Counted from the stretch's first letter, positions 1 through 6,084 are shown. The stretch: DNA of 13,671 nt from Methanobacterium sp. UBA8 (GCA_002509665.1 DADN01000092.1:769-14439), one strand, 5' to 3'. Translations and numbers: made by a program. The notes: generated from the letters alone by a model not told the origin.

Positions 1-932
1 CTAATGGTGTTTTAGTCTTCAATACAGAAGATAAGTTAATTGAAGTAAATGCTGCTGCTAATTTAATGGGAATAAGTAGTAAAGACATCGGTAAAAACGC
101 TAATGATATTTTCAGTGATTTCGTTGATCTTAAAGATTTTTATAATGAATCTAAACCTGAATCTGAATTATTATTGGGAAATCCAATTAATCACTGGATC
201 CATGTACAAATTAGTCCTATTTATGATAATGGGAATATATTTCATGGACGTTTGGTTATAATTCAAGATATCAATAAACGTAAGAATGTTGAAGAAAAAT
301 TAAAAATGTCTTTAGAAGAAAAAGATTTAATGATGCTGGAGATCAATCACCGTGTAAAAAACAACATGCAGATACTGTCCAGTTTATTAAGTCTTCAGTT
401 AATGTATCAGGATGATGAAAAAATCAAAGATGTTCTTCGGGAATATCATAATAGAATTCAATCAATGGCATTAATCCATGAAAAACTCTATCAAAATGAA
501 AATCTTTCTCAGATAAATATAAAAGAATATCTGGATCAAGTTATTTTAAACCTTTTTGCATCTTATGGGCAAGATATGGGTAAAATAGAGACAATTTTGG
601 ATGTTGAATCCGTAAAAATGGATATTAGCAGTGCCATACCAATAGGATTGATTATCAATGAACTTTTAACTAACTCTTTGAAATATGCTTTCCCTCAAGG
701 ACGTGGTAAATTAAGTTTAAGACTCAAAAGGGTTGATAATTATTACTGTTTAGTAGTGGCTGATGATGGTGTGGGATTACCACCTGATTTTCAGATTGAA
801 CAGACAAAAACTTTAGGTTTACAACTGATTAATAGGCTAATAAGACAATTACAAGGATCTATAAAGTTAAATATAAGTGACGGAACAGAATTTTACATTA
901 AATTTCCATATAAAGATAAAAGTGACATATAA
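1..932 (+). CDS. PAS / HisKA_2 sensor histidine kinase, 3' part (5' end outside window)
   Basis: This is the C-terminal part of a sensor histidine kinase; the frame is open from base 3 to the left edge, so the gene starts upstream and the ATG at 66 is internal. It begins inside a PAS domain (NGVLVFNTEDKLIEVNAAAN) that closes at DINKRKNVEEKL. A HisKA_2 dimerisation and phosphoacceptor helix follows, with the His of NHRVKNN at bases 348-350, then an HATPase_c domain with N box NELLTNSLKYAF, G1 box DDGVGLP and G2 box LGLQLINRL, all intact. It should autophosphorylate on the HRVKNN histidine and pass phosphate to a receiver, the nearest being the gene 38 bases downstream. PAS domains of this style (ISPIYDNG..GRLVIIQDI) often follow a seven-helix membrane sensor in methanogens, so an N-terminal 7TM part is an inference. 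Kinase identity is secure; the signal is unknown. Confidence 0.93.
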   Translation, partial: NGVLVFNTEDKLIEVNAAANLMGISSKDIGKNANDIFSDFVDLKDFYNESKPESELLLGNPINHWIHVQISPIYDNGNIFHGRLVIIQDINKRKNVEEKLKMSLEEKDLMMLEINHRVKNNMQILSSLLSLQLMYQDDEKIKDVLREYHNRIQSMALIHEKLYQNENLSQINIKEYLDQVILNLFASYGQDMGKIETILDVESVKMDISSAIPIGLIINELLTNSLKYAFPQGRGKLSLRLKRVDNYYCLVVADDGVGLPPDFQIEQTKTLGLQLINRLIRQLQGSIKLNISDGTEFYIKFPYKDKSDI

Positions 933-970
933 TAATATCAGTTATTTAATTTAGTATCAAGGGTGGTTTA

Positions 971-1669
971 ATGGTTAAAAAAATACTAATTGTGGAAGAT
1001 GAGAGTATAACTTCCTTTGAATTAGAAATGAAAGCCCAAAGATGGGGATATTCAGTCGTGGGTATAGCTATTTCTGGAGAAGAAGCATTTAAAATGGCTA
1101 TAGAATTAAAACCTGACTTGATAATTATGGATATAATGATCAATGGAATGGAAGATGGTGTTGAATTAATTGAAAGAATTCAAAGTGAAATTGAAGTTCC
1201 TTTTATTTACCTTACAGCATATTCATCAAATACAATCATGAATCGGGCGCATAAAACATCTCCCTATGCTTATATACTCAAACCATTTGATGATAAAGAA
1301 TTAAAATTTGCCATTGAACTCGCTTTCTATAAACATGATCTAGAAAAAGAGCTGAAAAAAGCTGATAAACAATATAATGACTTAATGGATAATTTAATGA
1401 CTGGAATTTTCATTGCTGACATAAAAGGGGATATATTATCGATTAATAAATTTCTGGCAGATATTTTGAGCAACTGCTCTTTAGATGATACACTGGATAG
1501 AAGAATTGAACTCCAAAATCAACTCAAGACAAAAACTTTCTTAGAAAAATTGAAAAAAAATGGTAAAATCAATAACCAAACTTTTACAATAGTAAAGAAA
1601 GATGAAAATATTAAAATGAATTTAAATGCTAAATTAGAAAATAATAGAATTTATGGCATTATTAATTAA
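971..1669 (+). CDS. REC-PAS response regulator with C-terminally short PAS
   Basis: A 232 aa two-component receiver protein. The REC domain (residues about 3-120) has all key residues: acidic pair E9/D10, phosphoacceptor D54 in IIMDIM, T82 in YLTAY, and K104 in the ILKPF motif. A short helix (KHDLEKELKKADKQ) leads into a PAS-like region (about 131-232, DLMDNLMTGIFIADIKGDIL). There is no DNA-binding or enzymatic output domain. The PAS ends at RIYGIIN followed by TAA, where family members normally run on into a DITERK-type linker and often a kinase core, so this is probably a shortened derivative of a longer REC-PAS-kinase. The start has a purine-rich site (AAGGGTGG) six bases upstream. It lies 38 bases after the upstream kinase and is probably co-transcribed and phosphorylated by it. 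Confidence 0.92.
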   Translation: MVKKILIVEDESITSFELEMKAQRWGYSVVGIAISGEEAFKMAIELKPDLIIMDIMINGMEDGVELIERIQSEIEVPFIYLTAYSSNTIMNRAHKTSPYAYILKPFDDKELKFAIELAFYKHDLEKELKKADKQYNDLMDNLMTGIFIADIKGDILSINKFLADILSNCSLDDTLDRRIELQNQLKTKTFLEKLKKNGKINNQTFTIVKKDENIKMNLNAKLENNRIYGIIN

Positions 1670-1714
1670 TAATTTCTAAATTTTTAACTATTTTAAACTA
1701 TAATACACAATTAA
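1670..1714. terminator. Convergent intergenic gap with T-rich termination region
   Basis: Only 45 bases separate the stops of the convergent receiver (plus) and kinase (minus) genes. On the plus strand the gap holds T-rich runs (TTTTT at 1681-1685, TTTT at 1691-1694), the kind of U-rich signal archaeal RNA polymerase uses to terminate. No stable hairpin is visible. The assignment rests on position and composition only. Confidence 0.35.
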
Positions 1715-2719
1715 CTATAACTCAAAGTTAATGGTAACAAGGGTCCCATTGTCACGCTTAATAGAAATTTGGCCGTTTATTTGTTTTGTAAGTAGATTTA
1801 CAAGGGTAAGCCCAAATGAGTCTGGCTCTTCTAAGTTTATATGATCTGGGATTGATTTCCCATTATCGGAAATACTTAAAATAAATTTATCATCACTTTT
1901 ATGTAATTTTACATGTATAATATATTTTTCATCTTCTAAAAATGCATATTTCAATGAATTGGATACCAATTCGTTTATGATTAGCCCCAAAATCAGTGCA
2001 GTGTCAACATTCAATGAAATATCATCCACATCCAAAAGATAACGAACTTTTTTATCTGCAGAATATGTATTTAAGATCTCGTCCAGCAATTGTGTGAGAT
2101 AATGATTTAAATCAATTTTTTCAAAGTCAGCATAGCTATAAAGCTTTTGATGTATAATTGCCATGGCTTTCGCGCGGTTCTGTGAATCCAATAACGCTTC
2201 TTTTGCACTTTGATCTTCTATATTAATTGCTTGAAGTGATAAGAGACCGGATATAGTAACTAAATTATTTTTTACTCTGTGGTGTGTTTCTTTCATTAAT
2301 AACTCTTTTAATTCCAATAAATCATGTATTTCTTTTTCAGCTTCCTTTTGTTTGGTAATATCCTGAGCAATATGACCGCTTCCAATTAGGTTTCCTTCAA
2401 AATCATATAGGGGGCTGGTGGAAACTAAGAGCCAAAAATCTGGAAATTCTACTTCTTCTGTGTATTCTTCATTATTTTGAATAGTTTTAGCATGTGGACA
2501 AAATACTGGCGGTGCGGGTGTTCCGTGTATTATATTATAACATTTTTCTCCAATTACATCATGTTTAATACCTGTTTTATTTTTCATGCTTTTATTTATA
2601 CGAACGATTCTGTGTTCTTTATCTAAAATCATTATAGGAACTTCTATTGAATTAAATATGGTTTCCCATAGTCCCATTGATATAAAAGGCAGATTTCCAT
2701 TATCATGTCTAAATTTCAT
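1715..2719 (-). CDS. PAS / HisKA_2 sensor histidine kinase, cytoplasmic
   Basis: A 334 aa soluble sensor kinase with no membrane segment. A PAS domain occupies about residues 16-125 and ends at HIAQDITKQKEAE. It carries C60 (GEKCYNIIHG) and C74 (VFCPHAK), a Cys/His pattern seen in a subgroup of PAS domains that could bind a metal or cofactor. HisKA_2 follows, with phosphoacceptor His in HHRVKNN (H147 by alignment with NHRVKNN in the kinase at 1-932). HATPase_c has N box NELVSNSLKYAF (N249, N254) and G2 box FGLTLVNLL. Its G1 box reads DNGKSIP (D285-S289), so the second glycine of DxGxG is serine. The start has an imperfect ribosome site (AGGACG) eight bases upstream. It follows the coiled-coil receiver by 120 bases and is its likely partner, though a TATA-like element in the gap suggests it can also be transcribed alone. 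Confidence 0.93.
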   Translation of the reverse strand: MKFRHDNGNLPFISMGLWETIFNSIEVPIMILDKEHRIVRINKSMKNKTGIKHDVIGEKCYNIIHGTPAPPVFCPHAKTIQNNEEYTEEVEFPDFWLLVSTSPLYDFEGNLIGSGHIAQDITKQKEAEKEIHDLLELKELLMKETHHRVKNNLVTISGLLSLQAINIEDQSAKEALLDSQNRAKAMAIIHQKLYSYADFEKIDLNHYLTQLLDEILNTYSADKKVRYLLDVDDISLNVDTALILGLIINELVSNSLKYAFLEDEKYIIHVKLHKSDDKFILSISDNGKSIPDHINLEEPDSFGLTLVNLLTKQINGQISIKRDNGTLVTINFEL

Positions 2720-2810
2720 TTTTTTAACGTCCTAATAATCATAGATTAGTTCATACTGATGCAATGGACTTTATATTAACAATAAGACAGCTTTTATAAT
2801 GTAGTTGCTT

Positions 2811-2824
2811 TCATCTTATAAATA
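2811..2824 (-). promoter_or_regulatory. Possible TATA-type promoter for the 334 aa kinase
   Basis: On the minus strand the gap between the coiled-coil receiver and the kinase contains AGTATTTATAAGATG, a good match to an archaeal TATA box. Transcription would start about 25 bases downstream and leave a leader of roughly 70 bases. This is a motif call only. Confidence 0.35.
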
Positions 2825-2839
2825 CTTATGATTTACCAT

Positions 2840-3817
2840 TTAAATAGGTAAGAATGGATCTATTTGCTTTTTTAAGTTGTGTACTTCATTTAACATTTTT
2901 TGGTGTTGTTTTTTGTACGTGTTTAGTTTTTCTTCTAATTTTTGTTGATGTTTCCCCATTTCTTCAATTTTTTTATTCTTTTCTTGTATTGAGTTAATGT
3001 ATTCTTCTTCTGCTTTTTTGAGCTTTTCAATTTCTAATTCTTGTGATTCAGTTTTATCATATAAATCAGAAAAATGTTTTTTTAGATTATGAATTCCTTG
3101 ATCTATTTTTTTTCTTGTTTTAATATAATCATGGCCCTGTCTCTTTGAAAGGGAATTTTCTGTATTACTAGGGTTATTTTGGGAGGAATCAATGTTTGTT
3201 ACATCAAAATTTTCTTCTTTAGATTTTTTTTCTATAACTGGCTTTAAATTTCCATTCACAGGTTTTATTTTAATATAACCTTGATTTTGAAATTTTTCAA
3301 CTCTTCTTGATAATGTGCTTTCTTCTTTTGCAGATACAATTTTATTTAAATTTTCATCTCCATGTTTTATTTCTGTGCTTTGATCTTGAAGAGTTACAAC
3401 TGGAAATAACATCCTATTTTTTGTTTTTAACTCATTATTTTGATCTGAATTATCTTTTTTAAGTTGATTTTCTATGGCTAATTTTAAATGTTCGTCTTCA
3501 GATGTTTTTGAGATGTAATCTCTATTATTAAGCTTTTTAACTTTTTTTAATAATTTCTCGTCGTTTTTGGCACTGTAATATATGATGGGAGTTTTAAAGT
3601 CTGCATCTATCAATTCGGAAGTTTTAATACCATCTAATTTACCTTTAAGGGATATATCCATTATTATGATATCTGGACATGTGCTTTTAGCTTCTTTAAC
3701 TGCTTCATTACCAGTTAATGCAATTTTTGGGACTTTATATCCCCAGTTCTCAAGTTTTAATTTGAGTACTGAAGCGGAAATACTATCATCTTCAACTACC
3801 AATACTTTTGCGGTCAT
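2840..3817 (-). CDS. Receiver protein with duplicated half-REC and long C-terminal coiled coil
   Basis: A 325 aa single-receiver protein without a recognised enzymatic or DNA-binding output. The REC domain (residues 1-123) is complete: E9/D10/D11, D54 in IIIMDISLKG, S82 in YYSAK, K104. Residues 162-203 repeat residues 82-123 at an offset of exactly 80 with no gap (15 of 42 identical by eye; SAK, V-K, YI, LK, IE, N all shared), so the second half of the receiver (beta4 to alpha5) is duplicated, without a second phosphorylatable Asp. Residues about 233-318 are highly charged (KLKKAEEEY, EKNKKIEEM, QKLEEKL, HNLKKQID) and should form a coiled coil. An upstream in-frame TTG at 3835 is possible, but the ATG at 3817 is preferred: it has GATGTGAT just upstream and starts directly at the receiver fold (MTAKVLVVEDD). 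Output is probably by protein contact; the kinase downstream is the likely partner. Confidence 0.88.
   Translation of the reverse strand: MTAKVLVVEDDSISASVLKLKLENWGYKVPKIALTGNEAVKEAKSTCPDIIIMDISLKGKLDGIKTSELIDADFKTPIIYYSAKNDEKLLKKVKKLNNRDYISKTSEDEHLKLAIENQLKKDNSDQNNELKTKNRMLFPVVTLQDQSTEIKHGDENLNKIVSAKEESTLSRRVEKFQNQGYIKIKPVNGNLKPVIEKKSKEENFDVTNIDSSQNNPSNTENSLSKRQGHDYIKTRKKIDQGIHNLKKHFSDLYDKTESQELEIEKLKKAEEEYINSIQEKNKKIEEMGKHQQKLEEKLNTYKKQHQKMLNEVHNLKKQIDPFLPI
3209..3334 (-). repeat. Second copy of receiver beta4-alpha5 segment inside the coiled-coil receiver gene
   Basis: This encodes residues 162-203, which align without gaps to residues 82-123 of the same protein (bases 3449-3574). Shared residues include the SAK start, Y-I before the conserved lysine region, and L-K..IE in the last helix. 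The copy reads YIKIKPVNGNLK, so a lysine-proline like the KPF motif of other receivers persists. The stretch between (124-161) is too diverged to say whether the original duplication covered a full 80 residues. Confidence 0.6.
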
Positions 3818-3882
3818 TTTATCACATCTAAACAATTCAAAATTTATTTTAAAGCAGGTTACATTTTTTTGGCTATACCTCT

Positions 3883-4032
3883 CTATTTTAATTTATCTGT
3901 TTTCAGGGAGTTTGCATAAAATTGTTCTGTTATTAAATGTTTTAGTAAATTTAATGCCATATTTAAAGCTATTGAGCTTATTTCGGTATTTAAATTTAAA
4001 TTATTACTTATATTATCTTTTAATGCATTCAT
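3883..4032 (-). CDS. Possible 49 aa small protein upstream of the coiled-coil receiver
   Basis: An open frame of 49 codons (MNALKDNISNNLNLNTEISS..., ending KTDKLK, TAG). It starts 16 bases after the stop of the 39 aa membrane microprotein and ends 65 bases before the receiver ATG, so all three fit one transcript. The predicted product is Asn/Leu-rich, with an amphipathic stretch (IALNMALNLLKHLITEQF) and a basic tail. No clear ribosome binding site precedes it, and such a frame can arise by chance in AT-rich DNA. No family is recognised. The frame antisense to it on the plus strand runs on past the receiver gene and looks like low-complexity noise, so the minus strand reading is preferred. Confidence 0.35.
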   Translation of the reverse strand: MNALKDNISNNLNLNTEISSIALNMALNLLKHLITEQFYANSLKTDKLK

Positions 4033-4048
4033 GTGCTAAGATAATAGT

Positions 4049-4168
4049 TTATTTCTTTGTAGAATGTGTTTCTACTATATTCTGGAGTTTTTTAAGCTGT
4101 TGTATCGTAAATATTGCAATGGCTAAAAAAATAATAGATGTAACTAACAATGTTTCAGTTAAAGTCAT
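4049..4168 (-). CDS. 39 aa single-pass membrane microprotein
   Basis: A short gene with a purine-rich ribosome site (AGAGGGT) five bases before ATG. The product has a short polar start (MTLTE), one hydrophobic helix (about residues 6-22, TLLVTSIIFLAIAIFTI), then a polar, mostly basic tail (QQLKKLQNIVETHSTKK). The arrangement implies insertion with the tail in the cytoplasm. It is the first gene of a probable minus-strand transcript leading to the 49 aa frame, the coiled-coil receiver and the kinase. Small single-pass proteins beside two-component genes sometimes modulate membrane sensors, but nothing in the sequence identifies a partner here. No family is recognised; the clean ribosome site and ideal helix-plus-basic-tail layout make it likely to be real. 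Confidence 0.6.
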   Translation of the reverse strand: MTLTETLLVTSIIFLAIAIFTIQQLKKLQNIVETHSTKK

Positions 4169-4237
4169 GCTTACCCTCTTTATACGATCATATTCACTTT
4201 AATTCTTATTATTCCTTAAAATGGAAAAATATTAGCT

Positions 4238-4258
4238 ATTTTAATTTTATAATATATG
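4238..4258 (-). promoter_or_regulatory. Possible promoter of the microprotein-receiver-kinase transcript
   Basis: On the minus strand, ATATATTATAAAATTAAAAT lies about 75-90 bases before the 39 aa gene and resembles an archaeal TATA box. Transcription would start near 4220, giving a leader of about 50 bases. The region is AT-rich enough that chance matches are common. Confidence 0.3.
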
Positions 4259-4416
4259 AATGCATTTGTATATGTCATTAAAAAAATTTTAATGGATTAA
4301 TATATTATTTATGGGAGCATAAGTCATATATTAGGTTTTAATGCCTATAAATATTGAAAACGCCTACTTTAACAGTTATTATCTATTTTGAATTATATGA
4401 AAATTACTAATTTGCA

Positions 4417-4442
4417 TTAGTTCACTAAAAACGCACTTGCGT
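4417..4442. repeat. Two adjacent perfect dyads, possible operator
   Basis: TTAGT-tc-ACTAA (4417-4428) is followed two bases later by ACGCA-ct-TGCGT (4431-4442). Both have 5-base perfect arms and a 2-base centre, with centres 14 bases apart. The second is the only G/C-containing palindrome in a very AT-rich neighbourhood. The 2-base centre is too small for an RNA hairpin, so protein binding to DNA is the likelier role, if any. Confidence 0.4.
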
Positions 4443-4858
4443 AAACTATTAATAATATTTAAGGTAATTTTCTGTTATTTTTGTTAAATGTAAATGTAGA
4501 ATAACATAAAACTAGATTCCTATTAGGGAAATTAATTATTTTTCCGCCTTTAACTTTCACCTTTGTGGAGGTATAAAGTAGGTATTCTTAAATGGTGTGT
4601 TACATGTTAAATAAGTTTTTAAGCTTACATCTATAGCTTGTAATTGTTCCTTAAAATTTTTAGTGAATTGTTTTTTGTGCTAGGTGCCTTAAGTTTAATA
4701 TTAAATTTTTGAAATTGAAATTATTTTATTTTGATTTAATGAGTTAAAAAAACAGGTTAAAATTCAATTTATAATGAAATGTGTATTTTACTATTATCTA
4801 CCTAAATTAATCAGTAAAATGAAGGGTTTTGATTCGCCCCGTAAAATACATTATATTA

Positions 4859-4960
4859 TTAACCCATATCTCCGAACATGGTGCCTACTGCTGTTAATAA
4901 AACTAAAACGATGAAGGCAACCATAATTATCAATCCTGGAATCAACAAAAGTTCCCACAT
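4859..4960 (-). CDS. 33 aa membrane micropeptide, MWE family, copy 1
   Basis: A 33 aa gene with a strong ribosome site (AGGAGTGA) about seven bases before ATG and tandem TAA stops. The product starts MWELLLIPGLIIM, is hydrophobic through about residue 25, and ends in a conserved turn (TAVGTMFGDMG). It should be a single-pass membrane peptide with very short ends. The copy at 5376-5474 matches at 22 of 32 residues; every replacement keeps hydrophobic or small character, two codon differences are silent (ATT/ATC, TTA/CTA), and there is no indel in the frame although the flanks have indels. That pattern indicates selection on a protein. MWE, L-PGLII, AFI, LVL and AVGTMF-D are invariant between copies. 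I recognise no characterised family. It could be a small subunit of a membrane complex, a sensor modulator or a toxin-like peptide, and the sequence does not decide. Confidence 0.72.
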   Translation of the reverse strand: MWELLLIPGLIIMVAFIVLVLLTAVGTMFGDMG

Positions 4961-5375
4961 GAGTATTCACTCCTAAAATTTTAATTATTAATAATATATT
5001 ATTAAGTAATAAAAAATAAAGTTTGTGATATTAAAGGAGCGGTATTTAATCTGTAAAGTGGCATCCAGAAATATTTGTGTTTTATTTAATAAATGGATCG
5101 CTTGTTTTAATTAAAATTTGAGCATATCCATGAAATGGATATTATCTTTAATTTGACTAACAAAAATCATGAAAAAAGATATGTATCATCAACTCGTAAC
5201 AGCAAAGGATATTGGGATAATATCCCTTTTAATAACCCAAAAAACAACTGAATGAATTAAAATAAGTATTAAAACATTTAAATGAAATATAAATGGATAT
5301 TTTGGGTATAATTTTATTTTAACATTTATTAGGCGCCGCTCTTAACACTAGTAATTAGTAAAATATTTTATATTA
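4961..5375. other. 415-base region between the micropeptide genes, rich in dyads
   Basis: No gene was found here. It holds the upstream region of copy 1: the conserved promoter element, an 18-base perfect palindrome TTAATAATATATTATTAA (4988-5005), an 8-base-arm inverted repeat ATATCCATgaaATGGATAT (5124-5142), and overlapping dyads at 5204-5226. It also holds the 3' flank of copy 2, including GGCGCC (5332-5337). None of the dyads is kept at the matching place in copy 2. Confidence 0.55.
5015..5024 (-). promoter_or_regulatory. Conserved promoter-like element of micropeptide copy 1
   Basis: On the minus strand AAACTTTATT lies 55 bases before the start codon and is followed by ATTACTTAA. Copy 2 has the same block 53 bases before its ATG (5527-5536). 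The spacing suits a TATA element with a leader of about 30 bases. Conservation between copies in otherwise diverging flank supports function, but no experiment is implied. Confidence 0.45.
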
Positions 5376-5474
5376 TTACACATCTGCGAACATGGTGCCT
5401 ACTGCTACTGTTAAAACTAGTGTGATGAAGGCTGTCAAGATTATCAATCCTGGAACCAAATAAACTTCCCACAT
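5376..5474 (-). CDS. 32 aa membrane micropeptide, MWE family, copy 2
   Basis: Paralogue of the gene at 4859-4960. A GGAGGG ribosome site lies eight bases before ATG, and the frame ends in tandem TAA stops. The product starts MWEVYLVPGLIILTAF and ends AVGTMFADV, with one hydrophobic helix through about residue 25. Compared with copy 1, several helix residues become Thr (V14T, V18T, L22T), making this helix slightly more polar, and the C-terminal Gly is lost. It has its own promoter-like element and is 415 bases upstream of copy 1 on the same strand, so the two are probably separate transcripts. Function is unknown. Confidence 0.72.
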   Translation of the reverse strand: MWEVYLVPGLIILTAFITLVLTVAVGTMFADV

Positions 5475-5826
5475 AGGTATTTTCCCTCCAAGTTTTCTTT
5501 ATACGATATGATTATTTAAGTAATTAAATAAAGTTTACGGTGTTTAAGATACTATATTAAACTGTCCTTATTAATTGTTATATTGTATAAAATAGTAGTA
5601 TAGGGGAATATTTGTATTTTATTAATTAGATTGGGGCCTTCTGTTTTTAATTAAGATGGGGTATATTCATAAAATTTTGAAGTGAACTGGACATTATCTA
5701 TAATTTGATTAACAAAAATCATTTTTTTAAATCTTTTGTATATTCTTATTCCAGTTAGATATCTAATTAACAAGCTTTTTTGGATAATTACTTATGTAAT
5801 ACCTTTAATATAATTAGTAAGATAAC
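5475..5826. other. 352-base divergent intergenic region
   Basis: This lies between micropeptide copy 2 (minus) and the 85 aa gene (plus). It holds the copy 2 promoter element and distal repeat block on one side. On the other side are a dyad ATTAC-ttat-GTAAT (5787-5800) and TTTAATATAA (5803-5812), a TATA-like element about 20 bases before the 85 aa ATG. No further gene was found. Confidence 0.5.
5527..5536 (-). promoter_or_regulatory. Conserved promoter-like element of micropeptide copy 2
   Basis: On the minus strand AAACTTTATT runs on as TAATTACTTAAATAAT, 53 bases before the start codon. It is the counterpart of the block at 5015-5024. Confidence 0.45.
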
Positions 5827-6084
5827 ATGAATGAATATAATTACGATGAAGTCTGGACTGAAGTAATTAGATTTGTACTGGAATTACATAAAAATCCTAA
5901 ACATAAGCCTAAAACAATTAAAGATGCACAAAATATGCTGGAATTTATTCCTGCAATAAGGAATATTATTAATACCATCGATGACACTGATAAATATCTT
6001 GAAATAGTCATAATGGCAGATGAACTTGAAGAAACGTTAAAAGCAGAAATAAAGCAAAAAAATTACAAAATGGATGATAAATGA
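5827..6084 (+). CDS. 85 aa acidic helical hypothetical protein
   Basis: An uncharacterised 85 aa protein, MNEYNYDEVWTEVIRF..., ending NYKMDDK. It has no membrane segment or signal peptide. It is rich in charged residues and predicted mostly helical, with two helical parts around a KHKPKTIKDAQNMLEFIP stretch and a second helix IVIMADELEETLKAEIKQK. There is no good ribosome site before the ATG, but a TATA-like TTTAATATAA ends 15 bases upstream, so a leaderless or near-leaderless message is possible. The next gene starts 330 bases later, so it is probably monocistronic. Base usage matches its neighbours. No family is recognised; the protein-like composition and codon use make it likely real. Confidence 0.7.
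   Translation: MNEYNYDEVWTEVIRFVLELHKNPKHKPKTIKDAQNMLEFIPAIRNIINTIDDTDKYLEIVIMADELEETLKAEIKQKNYKMDDK

Larger units (their letters stand above)
4169..4858. other. 690-base AT-rich intergenic region with two adjacent dyads
   Basis: No supported gene was found on either strand. It lies between the divergently read-away 5' end of the 39 aa gene and the 3' end of the first MWE micropeptide gene. Visible structure: the putative promoter near 4238-4258, two perfect short dyads at 4417-4442, and GGAGGT at 4567-4572 followed only by a 14-codon frame. The part from 4841 is the 3' flank of the duplicated micropeptide unit. A non-coding RNA here cannot be excluded. Confidence 0.5.
4841..5170 (-). repeat. 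Micropeptide unit, copy 1 of a tandem duplication
   Basis: This segment matches 5358-5722 along its length: 3' flank (GTAAAATA..TATATTATTA on the plus strand), the micropeptide gene, the promoter-like AATAAAGTTT (5015-5024), and a distal block ending ATTTGACTAACAAAAATCAT. The genes are 514 bases apart and the distal ends 552 bases apart, so small indels have built up outside the coding part. It is best explained as an old tandem gene duplication including regulatory DNA. Confidence 0.75.
5358..5722 (-). repeat. Micropeptide unit, copy 2 of a tandem duplication
   Basis: Second copy of the unit described at 4841-5170, in the same orientation. The distal block reads ATTTGATTAACAAAAATCAT, one base different from copy 1. 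It is about 35 bases longer than copy 1 between gene and distal block. Confidence 0.75.

Noticed and set aside
946..1143. 65-codon minus-strand frame over the start of the REC-PAS gene
   Set aside because: It is antisense to an intact receiver domain.
3582..4202. 206-codon open frame on the plus strand
   Set aside because: It is antisense to the receiver gene for its first third, and the rest is low-complexity Leu/Tyr/Ile translation without a ribosome site. The minus strand carries better-supported genes there.
4567..4635. GGAGGT followed by a 14-codon frame
   Set aside because: The spacing to the ATG is about 19 bases and the frame is trivial.
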